From NCBI GenBank assembly GCA_016932755.1, contig JAFGCE010000011.1:1-15134 (forward strand): a stretch of DNA of 15,134 nucleotides, written 5' to 3'. Every line of letters begins with the position of its first letter. Positions within the stretch are counted from its first letter, which is position 1. Below the pieces are notes generated by a model. The model was not told the DNA's origin. It searched no databases and saw only the letters and a list, made by a program, of their open reading frames with translations. This document shows, piece after piece, positions 7,227 to 13,547 of this stretch. This DNA is from Candidatus Woesearchaeota archaeon (lineage in GTDB: Archaea; Nanobdellota; Nanobdellia; Woesearchaeales; JAGWAF01). Position numbers and translations under genes: made by a program.

Positions 7227-7271
7227 GAGTATCATATTAATACTCGGATTAAGTATACATTTTAATATACT
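7227..7271 (-). promoter_or_regulatory. Two tandem inverted repeats upstream of pilin 1
   Basis: Plus-strand GAGTAT-N7-ATACTC (7227-7245) is followed by AGTATA-N8-TATACT (7252-7271). Both are perfect 6-bp palindromic arms sharing an AGTAT/ATACT core. The outer one lies between the TATA box and the predicted transcription start, and the inner one in the leader. They could be operator sites for a dimeric regulator or leader hairpins. Confidence 0.55.
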
Positions 7272-7286
7272 GATATATAAATATTA
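7272..7286 (-). promoter_or_regulatory. TATA box of pilin 1
   Basis: The minus strand reads TAATATTTATATATC. A start near 7252 would give a leader of about 54 nt containing the palindrome at 7227-7245 and the AGAGGTGA ribosome binding site at about 7206-7213. A second AT-rich element near 7233-7240 could act as a closer promoter. The box is only about 15 bases past the stop of the preceding pilin gene. Confidence 0.5.
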
Positions 7287-7297
7287 CTATTTTGTCC

Positions 7298-7729
7298 TTA
7301 AGGCACACGAGCGACAATTTCTCCTACATTCTCCTTTATAAGAGAGCTTCCAACAAATGAATATGAAACAACGATGTCCTTCTTTATCATGTCTTCAGGA
7401 AGCCCGTTGTCACAGTTGGTTAAATTAACAAGAAGTTTATCCATGTCGCCCAGCCGCTGGCTAAGCTCTGCAGTATCACAGCCATCCACAGTCACATTAT
7501 AAATATCAATCCTTTGGCTGTACCCATTCTGGACAATAATCTGGATGCTGGAAGATTCAACCTTAAAGTCAGCGCATACAAGCCCCTGCTGGAAAACGCA
7601 TGTCTGGGGAAGGTTCCTCTGGGGGCTAAGAATACCGAAATATGCAAGCACACCTATGGCAGCCATCACCCCAAGTATAGCCCAGCCGTAAGTCATAAGA
7701 AACTCCATAGCTGCTTGTGCTTTCTTCAA
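7298..7729 (-). CDS. Class III signal peptide type IV pilin, paralog 2, TTG start
   Basis: 143 residues. The N-terminus (M)KKA|QAAMEFLMTYGWAIL is a class III prepilin signal with Ala rather than Gly before the cut. The stalk helix runs through about residue 34 and ends FGILSPQRNLPQTC, nearly the same as paralog 1. Four cysteines (C44, C52, C84, C106) match the pattern of the sister protein, as do the IIVQN, YNVTVD and GEIVARV segments. The start codon is TTG at 7729: GAGGTG lies seven bases upstream, and the next in-frame ATG would delete the processing site. It differs from paralog 1 in the central head loops, so it may be a major/minor pair or alternative subunits. It has its own promoter. 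Confidence 0.9.
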   Translation of the reverse strand: MKKAQAAMEFLMTYGWAILGVMAAIGVLAYFGILSPQRNLPQTCVFQQGLVCADFKVESSSIQIIVQNGYSQRIDIYNVTVDGCDTAELSQRLGDMDKLLVNLTNCDNGLPEDMIKKDIVVSYSFVGSSLIKENVGEIVARVP

Positions 7730-7775
7730 AGTATAACACCTCTTTGTTTAAGCGATATAATAAAATCTCTCATAA

Positions 7776-7790
7776 GTATTATATAAATTT
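7776..7790 (-). promoter_or_regulatory. TATA box of pilin 2
   Basis: The minus strand reads AAATTTATATAATAC just downstream of the platform-protein stop at 7799. A start near 7757 gives a leader of about 28 nt with GAGGTG before the TTG start. No U-run terminator lies between the platform gene and this promoter, so read-through from the upstream operon is also possible. Confidence 0.55.
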
Positions 7791-7798
7791 TGTGATAA

Positions 7799-8956
7799 TC
7801 AGATAAGAATGCCCCCAAGCATCTTGGTAAGGACCCAGTCAGCAAAATAATAAAGTATAATAGAGACTATTGTAAATGTTGGCAGGTACTTGAATCCTGC
7901 TTTCAGGCTTCCTTTTCTGATTATGGCAACAATAGTTGCTGAAAAGATGGATGTTATGATAATCATTGCCACAGCAAATATTGTAAAATCAGCAGGCTGT
8001 ATTGAAGATGACGAGAATGCACTGGCAAATCCGCCTATCCCAATAGAAGGCCTGGAAATGGAATTTATCAGGTTGTCGATTATTGTCAAAAGCTGCTTTG
8101 AAAGCGCAAAAAGGATTGGGGCTGCTATAACTGTAGCAAAAGTGATGAATATGACATAAGTAGTGACATTTGATGACATCTCTTTTCTCATTATCCTTGA
8201 CTCTGAAATGTTGGAGGAGATTCTGTTAAGAAGGTCTCCGACCTCTCCTCCAGCCCTGAGCCCTTCAATCAAAAGGCTGACTGACCTTTTAAGAAGAGGG
8301 GAATCGTATTTATGTGTAAAGTCTGTCAGTGCAACATCAAGGTCTTTTCCGCTCATTGTCTCCTTGGCTACTATCTCAATCTCGTTTGCAAGAACGCCAA
8401 ACCTCGGCCTGACAGAAAACCAAAGTGCCTTGTCAATTGGCATGCCTGCCCTTATGTTTGCTGATGTAAGCTGGAGAAAATCTGCAAGAACATCCTCCAT
8501 GCTCAGCTTTCTTTTGAAAATCCTGAAGTCAAGGGTGATGTAGAACATCAGCCAGACAATAAAGACAACCAGAACAAAAATAAGGACCCACAAAAAAGGG
8601 ACAAGGATAAATGTCAGGAAAAAGTTAAGCTTGACTTTGAAAGCAAAGAAATAAACAAGGTAGATAAGGATAAACACGTTTATTACAATGCAAAACCTGA
8701 AAACAAAGTTGGTTACCTTTTCCTCCTCTACATTAATTCCTGCCTTGTCAAGGTACCTCCTCAGCATATGTTTTCTTCTTCTCTTTATCTTCTCCTTTCT
8801 TTTCTTCGCAAGCTCCCTGTGTTTCTCCCTTAGCGCCCTGTACTTCTCCAGCTCTTCCTTTCTTTTTGCAATAAACAGCCCTATCCTGGTCCTAGGCCCC
8901 TTCTTAGGATTATCTGAATCTTCTTTTCTGCTTTCGCTGACCTGTTTTCCATCCAT
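7799..8956 (-). CDS. Type II/IV secretion platform protein, T2SSF family (TadC-like)
   Basis: 385 residues. It is an inner-membrane platform of an archaeal type IV pilus that couples the ATPase to pilin extraction. Residues 1-80 are a highly charged, mostly basic helical region (AKRKEELEKYRALREKHREL, then KKRKEKIKRRRKHMLRRYL). TM segments lie at about 84-106 and 112-140. The T2SSF cytoplasmic domain occupies about 152-262 (MEDVLADFLQLTSANIRAGM; PLLKRSVSLLIEGLRAGGEV). Further TMs are at about 265-288, 322-345 and 355-375. The ATG overlaps the preceding gene's stop by one base (TAATG), showing coupled translation. The long cationic N-terminus is unusual and could contact the ATPase or lipid head groups. 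TadC versus FlaJ-type assignment is by gene arrangement. Confidence 0.88.
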   Translation of the reverse strand: MDGKQVSESRKEDSDNPKKGPRTRIGLFIAKRKEELEKYRALREKHRELAKKRKEKIKRRRKHMLRRYLDKAGINVEEEKVTNFVFRFCIVINVFILIYLVYFFAFKVKLNFFLTFILVPFLWVLIFVLVVFIVWLMFYITLDFRIFKRKLSMEDVLADFLQLTSANIRAGMPIDKALWFSVRPRFGVLANEIEIVAKETMSGKDLDVALTDFTHKYDSPLLKRSVSLLIEGLRAGGEVGDLLNRISSNISESRIMRKEMSSNVTTYVIFITFATVIAAPILFALSKQLLTIIDNLINSISRPSIGIGGFASAFSSSSIQPADFTIFAVAMIIITSIFSATIVAIIRKGSLKAGFKYLPTFTIVSIILYYFADWVLTKMLGGILI

Positions 8957-9780
8957 TATATCTCAACCGCCGGCCTTGAGGATTTTATCAGCCCTATGAA
9001 CATGAACTGGACAAGCCCTATAGCTGCTGCAATGATAAGCAGCACTGAAACTGAAAGCTCAAATGAGAGGAAGCTTGAAAGCACTATAAGCATAGTAACC
9101 CCAAGAGAAGGAACTATGACTGCAATCATCATATAGAACATTGCAAAAGGGTTTAGCTTCCTTCCATAATCCTTGACAGCAATTATCTGCTCCCTTGTTA
9201 TCTGCTCAACAACAGAGTTCAGCGAAGATGAGATGTCTGCGCCTGTTTTCAGGGAGTTCATTATCTGCCACAGGAGCTTCCTGAAATTCTGGGAGGGTGT
9301 GATTTCGATTGTCTCTTCCAAAGCCTCCTCCATTGTCGCACCCAAGTCCACATTCTCTACGATTTCCTTTATTGCCTTTCCTATCTCCTGGTAGCTGTCA
9401 GACACGTTGATAAGCGCGTTATAAAGAGGGACTCCGCTCTGCAGTTCAATAACAAGAAACCTTCCTGCAAAAACAATTTCTTTTTCTATCTCCTTTTCTT
9501 TCTGGTATATCTTGAAGTCTGGCAGCTTCATGAAATAAAAGAACAGCCCGACAAAAAGAAGCGGGAATATGAAATACAAAATCCTGAGGAGTATATTAAG
9601 CTTCAGAAAAAGGGCGCCAAGAAGGAAAACGACAAATGTTGTAAGGTAAAAAGCAGTGAAAACTGCTTTCTTTACAAAGTTAACAGAAGTTATCTTCATT
9701 CCAGCTTGTCTTATCTTAAGCTCAAGAGCTGGAAACGACCTTGCAATTCTCTCAAAAATTGTTAACTCGATTACTACCAC
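8956..9780 (-). CDS. Type II/IV secretion platform protein, T2SSF family (TadB-like)
   Basis: 274 residues. It is the smaller of two adjacent platform proteins. TM segments lie at about 36-58 and 61-83. The T2SSF domain spans about 98-205 (EIVFAGRFLVIELQSGVPLY; NFRKLLWQIMNSLKTGADIS). Two more TMs are at about 211-236 and 243-265. Having two separate T2SSF proteins is the Tad arrangement rather than a single FlaJ. The start is GTG at 9780, with an in-frame stop two codons upstream. AAAGG touches the GTG directly, which is too close for a normal ribosome binding site, so reinitiation after the ATPase stop 15 bases upstream, or a slightly later non-ATG start, is possible. Confidence 0.87.
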   Translation of the reverse strand: MVVIELTIFERIARSFPALELKIRQAGMKITSVNFVKKAVFTAFYLTTFVVFLLGALFLKLNILLRILYFIFPLLFVGLFFYFMKLPDFKIYQKEKEIEKEIVFAGRFLVIELQSGVPLYNALINVSDSYQEIGKAIKEIVENVDLGATMEEALEETIEITPSQNFRKLLWQIMNSLKTGADISSSLNSVVEQITREQIIAVKDYGRKLNPFAMFYMMIAVIVPSLGVTMLIVLSSFLSFELSVSVLLIIAAAIGLVQFMFIGLIKSSRPAVEI

Positions 9781-9795
9781 CCTTTAAATAATAAT

Positions 9796-11373
9796 TTAAA
9801 ACAGATTCTTGTTCTGTCTTACAATTTTCATAAATTTTTCAGGATTTGTATAATACTCAGCTACAGCCCTGCCGACACCGTCAACAGTTTCTATATCTTT
9901 TTTAACCAGCCACTGCACCACTTTTTCCTTGTCCAGCAGGTCTTTCCTGAATTCCTGAGGTGACATTCCTGTGTAAAGCTCAAGCTCTTTGACAACTACC
10001 TTGCTCTTGTTTATGCTTTTAAGGACGTCGGTCTTTGTGCTGTACTCCATCATTATGTTTGGGGATGAGTCCGGAAGTATCTCGGCAATCTGGAATGTTC
10101 TTCTTAGCCCTGTTCGCCTGTTCCTGTACTGGGTAATAATAAGCGGGACTGCCGGAAGCATGCTTTTTGGAATGTCAATAGGCGGGCTTGTAAGCCTTGT
10201 TATTGTTTCCTTTACATTATTGGCGTGGACAGTCGCGTAAACCGAATGGCCTGTATGGATTGCCTCAAACAGAACCTCTGCCTCCCTCTTTTTTCTTATT
10301 TCTCCTACGATAATCCTGTCAGGCCTCTGCCTGAGAGAGTTGACAAGCAGGTCAAGCATGCTGACTTCCCCTTTTCCCTCCGGGTTCGGAAGCCTTGTGG
10401 CCATCGGTATCCAGTGAAGGAATTTCGGAAGCCTTATTTCCCTTGTGTCTTCTATTGAGATTATCCTCTGGTTTGGAGGGAAGAAGTTTGCGACAACATT
10501 AAGCATGGATGTCTTTCCTGAAGCTGTTCCTCCTGAAATAAGGGTTGACATTTCGTACTGGACAGCTTCCCATATCATTGCTGCCGCCGAAGGAGATATT
10601 GCCCCGGATTTGATAAAACTGGTTATTGTCCATGGTTTCTCGGCAAACTTTCTGAGTGTTATTGTGTTCCCCTCATTAGAAATAGGCATAAGTGTTGCGT
10701 TAACCCTGTCACCGGTCTCCATATTGGCGTCCATCAGCGGGTTAAGAATGGTTATCTGCCTTCCGACTTTCCTTCCAATCATGGAAGCGTAATGCCTTGT
10801 CTTGTCCTCGCTTTCAACATGGACAGTGGTTTTCAGCCATCCGTGCTTTCTGTGGTAAACCCAGACAGGCTCCTCAGCAGAGTTGATTGCAACCTCTTCA
10901 AGGTTTTCATCGTCCATTAAAATCTCTATTTTCCCAAGCCCGAGGGATTTTTGGATAAGGTATGACGAGAGGAATTCGGCTGTCCTGTCGTCAATATCAG
11001 GAAAATATTTGCCAATAAGGTCTTTTATTGCCTCCCCAAACTTTTTTTCGACATATGCTGTCTTTTTCTCAGCGGTTATGTCAACCATGCCAAGATTTAC
11101 CCTGTGGACAAGCTCTTTTCTTATCCTCTCAAGTATAATCTCAGTATTGCGGCTTATCGTGCTGATTTTCAGGTCATAAGTAGGGACAAAATCACCCGGG
11201 TTTATGTACACCACAACTGAAATTGGTATGTTAAGGGACTTAAACTTATATGAGTCGATTATGTTACTCTTTTTATGCAATTCCGATTCAGATGCCTCTT
11301 TTACAGGTGCATCTTTTTCCTCTGCATGCTTAGCACTAGAAAGAACTTTCTTGCCGCCTCTTTTTTTTGCCAT
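9796..11373 (-). CDS. Type IV pilus assembly ATPase (TadA/VirB11/FlaI family)
   Basis: 525 residues. This hexameric cytoplasmic motor powers pilus assembly. Residues 1-40 are a Lys/Glu-rich flexible leader. An N-terminal domain spans about 45-240 (GKIEILMDDENLEEVAIN; GDRVNATLMP; NTITLRKF). The RecA-like core carries Walker A GGTASGKT (281-288, Lys287), Asp box ISIEDTREIRLP (Glu308), Walker B RIIVGEIR (Glu358) and the His box IHTGHSVYATVHANN (372-386). All key residues are intact. As in archaeal members, there is no zinc-binding Cys4 motif as in PilB. The ATG is two bases after the coiled-coil gene's stop with no clear ribosome binding site, implying translational coupling. Next downstream are the two platform genes. 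Confidence 0.95.
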   Translation of the reverse strand: MAKKRGGKKVLSSAKHAEEKDAPVKEASESELHKKSNIIDSYKFKSLNIPISVVVYINPGDFVPTYDLKISTISRNTEIILERIRKELVHRVNLGMVDITAEKKTAYVEKKFGEAIKDLIGKYFPDIDDRTAEFLSSYLIQKSLGLGKIEILMDDENLEEVAINSAEEPVWVYHRKHGWLKTTVHVESEDKTRHYASMIGRKVGRQITILNPLMDANMETGDRVNATLMPISNEGNTITLRKFAEKPWTITSFIKSGAISPSAAAMIWEAVQYEMSTLISGGTASGKTSMLNVVANFFPPNQRIISIEDTREIRLPKFLHWIPMATRLPNPEGKGEVSMLDLLVNSLRQRPDRIIVGEIRKKREAEVLFEAIHTGHSVYATVHANNVKETITRLTSPPIDIPKSMLPAVPLIITQYRNRRTGLRRTFQIAEILPDSSPNIMMEYSTKTDVLKSINKSKVVVKELELYTGMSPQEFRKDLLDKEKVVQWLVKKDIETVDGVGRAVAEYYTNPEKFMKIVRQNKNLF

Positions 11374-11375
11374 TT

Positions 11376-12530
11376 TTATTTTTTAAGCAGATTAGCGAGC
11401 TTCCTGAGCTCCCCTTCAAACTTGGTTTTGCTCTTTTCAATATGCTCAAATTTCTTCTTTATGTCAGGTATGTGGGAATCCGCCTCTTTTGACCTGCTGG
11501 CAAGGTTGAATGCCTTTGCTTTCTGAATAAGCTGGATAAGCTCCTTCTCAAGATCATTTTTATGCTCTGAGATCTTCCTTATCATTAGCTCAACCTCCCC
11601 TTTCTTTTCAAAGAAATCCTTGAATTTCTTTGTGGCTCCCTTTCCCTCAGCTATTCTGCTTTCTATCTCCTCTTTTTTCTTTTTTACCTTCTGCAATATT
11701 GAATCCTGCAGTTCAAGTATCCTTATTTCCTGCTTCTTGCTCTCGTCAAAAAGCTCGTCAAGCTCCTCTTTCCTTCTCTCAACACCTTTCTTTATTTCGC
11801 TTGAAAGCGCTCTGAGCCTTGCTACGTGCTCTTCTGAATCTATAACCCTCTTGTCCTCGCTTTCAACAGTTTCCTCAAATTTCTCTATGGTGTCCTTTAT
11901 ATTATCGAGCCGTTTCATCAGCTCCCCTTCCTTTTCGTGTATCGAGAGAGCCTCTATTTTCTCATTGTCAAGCTTCTTTTCCTCATCATTTATGTCCTGG
12001 AGAAGGTCTGCATACTTTTTCTCCTCCCTGACTATCTGCGCTTCTATCTGCTCTATGTGCTCTTTAAACTCCTTCTGCTGTTTCTCTATTTTCTTGTCAA
12101 TATTGTTTTTCAAATCCTCGTATTTTTCAATGTCCTCGAGATCTCCCTTTACTTTTTTTACCTCTGTCCCAAGGTCTTTCTTAAGCTCGTCAAACTGCTC
12201 TTTTATTTTCCTGAAGGTGTCTGACTCCTTGTCAAGCATTGCAAGCGCAACTTCGGCTTTCCTGACAAATGCCTCCTTCTTTCCGCCAAAATCCTTTTCT
12301 TTCCTTGCAAGCTCCTCTTTTGTGAAAAGCCTCTCAACAAGGTAGGGGGTTGTGAAGTTGTACTCTATGCTTATTATGCCTTCATCCTCAAGAAAATCAG
12401 CCCATTCCTCTACTATAACATTTGAAACTCCAAGCTGCCTGGCCGCATCAGGTATAGATATCTTTTTTCTTTTCCTTATAAGCTTGACAAGCTTGTCAAC
12501 TCCTGTTTCAATTAAGCATGAATCAGCCAT
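11376..12530 (-). CDS. Winged-helix plus long coiled-coil protein of the pilus operon
   Basis: 384 residues from the chosen start. Residues 8-65 look like a helix-turn-helix/winged helix (VDKLVKLIRKRKKISIPDAA, then RQLGVSNVIVEEWADFLEDE and a GIISIEYNFTTPYLVE wing). Residues about 70-370 are an almost uninterrupted highly charged coiled coil rich in Glu, Lys and Leu, with a weak break near 284-290. No TM or signal peptide, so cytoplasmic. I do not recognise a named family. Possibilities are a DNA-binding regulator that dimerises through the coil, or a cytosolic scaffold of the pilus motor. The start at ATG 12530 has AGGTGG four bases upstream. A longer frame from ATG 12569 adds 13 residues but begins within the TATA box. 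It is first in the run of wHTH, ATPase, TadB and TadC genes. Confidence 0.8.
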   Translation of the reverse strand: MADSCLIETGVDKLVKLIRKRKKISIPDAARQLGVSNVIVEEWADFLEDEGIISIEYNFTTPYLVERLFTKEELARKEKDFGGKKEAFVRKAEVALAMLDKESDTFRKIKEQFDELKKDLGTEVKKVKGDLEDIEKYEDLKNNIDKKIEKQQKEFKEHIEQIEAQIVREEKKYADLLQDINDEEKKLDNEKIEALSIHEKEGELMKRLDNIKDTIEKFEETVESEDKRVIDSEEHVARLRALSSEIKKGVERRKEELDELFDESKKQEIRILELQDSILQKVKKKKEEIESRIAEGKGATKKFKDFFEKKGEVELMIRKISEHKNDLEKELIQLIQKAKAFNLASRSKEADSHIPDIKKKFEHIEKSKTKFEGELRKLANLLKK

Positions 12531-12534
12531 AGTT

Positions 12535-12540
12535 CCACCT
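12535..12540 (-). promoter_or_regulatory. Ribosome binding site deciding the coiled-coil protein start
   Basis: Minus-strand AGGTGG lies four bases before ATG 12530. The upstream ATG at 12569 has no such site. Confidence 0.65.
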
Positions 12541-12566
12541 AGATATACCCAAACAATAAACATATT

Positions 12567-12576
12567 CATTTAAAAG
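12567..12576 (-). promoter_or_regulatory. TATA box of the pilus engine operon
   Basis: Minus-strand CTTTTAAATG is a good archaeal TATA element with a predicted start near 12545, about 15 nt before ATG 12530. It lies in the 60-base spacer after the pilin-like gene. That spacer lacks a U-run terminator, so transcripts from the VWA gene may also continue through. Confidence 0.55.
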
Positions 12577-12590
12577 CTTTGCTCTAATTT

Positions 12591-13547
12591 TCATGTGAGC
12601 CCGTCCACCTCGTAAAGCTCCAGATGGTTTATTCCTTCTGAAGGGTTGTTTTCATTGTCCATCATAAACCAGCCAGGCATGTTGTCTATGCTGTATGAAG
12701 TTACTGGCTTGTTTGACCAGTAAATATGGTCCACAGCGCTCCTTGACTGGACAGTTTCGCCCTGGTCTATAAGCTTCTGAAGGTCTATAAGGCTCTCTAT
12801 GCCGTATGGAGATGCGCTGAAATTTCCTTCAAGCCGCATAAGGAAGCTTGGGGCAGTGCTCCATGCAAGGTAATATGAGTTTTCTGTGTGAGCCTGAAGG
12901 TTGGTTGTGTCGTTTCCTGCCACAAAATCAGTATAAGGAGTTTTGTTAATCTTGTTGAGCAGCTTTCCGCCGGTTTTTACAGCGTAAACAGGGTCTTCAA
13001 AGCCTTCTACAGGCAATTTTACCAAAAGGCTTTTTGTGACATTCCATTCTGCTATTTCCGAGATGTCTGCTGCATAAAGACCGACATCAAGATTAATGTC
13101 CACATTCCAGGGGTCTGACTGGTTTATCAAAACACTGGTGATGCCAAAATCAAGCTCAAGATTTATTTCAGAGCCGAGAGCCTTCATTTTTTCAATCCAG
13201 TCTGTGAATGTTGTCTCCTCCATAAGAGCCTGAGGGTTTCCGTTTATTGTTCCGTTGATAAAAACCTCGGCAAAAGTCTCTTCAGCATCTGCGAGAAATT
13301 CTCCTTCTGATGAAATGTGCTCAACCATAGAAAGTATTGAACGATGGGATGAGATAAAAACCCCTCTTGATATGTCTTTGTCAATGTCTTTCATGAAGCT
13401 GTTCATTGTGCTAACTCTTGTTTCTGTCACAAGAGCTTTTCTGCTCAAGTCATACCTTGCAAATACTGAAAATGAAAGAGCAAGGGTTGCAAGCAGAAGA
13501 ACAGCAACAAAAGTGAAGAATATGCCCTTCTTGCCAAGCGTTACCAT
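12591..13547 (-). CDS. Single-TM, minor-pilin-like surface protein
   Basis: 318 residues. Residues 5-30 (GKKGIFFTFVAVLLLATLAL, then SFSVF) are a positively charged start and one hydrophobic helix, with no QxxxEF class III site. Residues 31-95 are an extended helical region (TETRVSTMNSFMKDIDKDIS), and the remainder is a beta-rich extracytoplasmic domain with several N-glycosylation sequons (NGT, NQS, NVT, NDT, NFS). The size and shape fit a large pseudopilin/PilX-like or pilus-associated protein. It overlaps the VWA gene's end by seven bases, with GAGGTGAG just before the ATG, so the two are co-translated and probably act together. No named family is recognised. A tip or priming role is inferred from position. 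Confidence 0.75.
   Translation of the reverse strand: MVTLGKKGIFFTFVAVLLLATLALSFSVFARYDLSRKALVTETRVSTMNSFMKDIDKDISRGVFISSHRSILSMVEHISSEGEFLADAEETFAEVFINGTINGNPQALMEETTFTDWIEKMKALGSEINLELDFGITSVLINQSDPWNVDINLDVGLYAADISEIAEWNVTKSLLVKLPVEGFEDPVYAVKTGGKLLNKINKTPYTDFVAGNDTTNLQAHTENSYYLAWSTAPSFLMRLEGNFSASPYGIESLIDLQKLIDQGETVQSRSAVDHIYWSNKPVTSYSIDNMPGWFMMDNENNPSEGINHLELYEVDGLT

Noticed and set aside
11620..12345. 241-codon plus-strand Ser/Phe-rich open frame
   Set aside because: It mirrors the Glu/Lys-rich coiled coil on the other strand. The serine-rich composition is an artefact of that bias.
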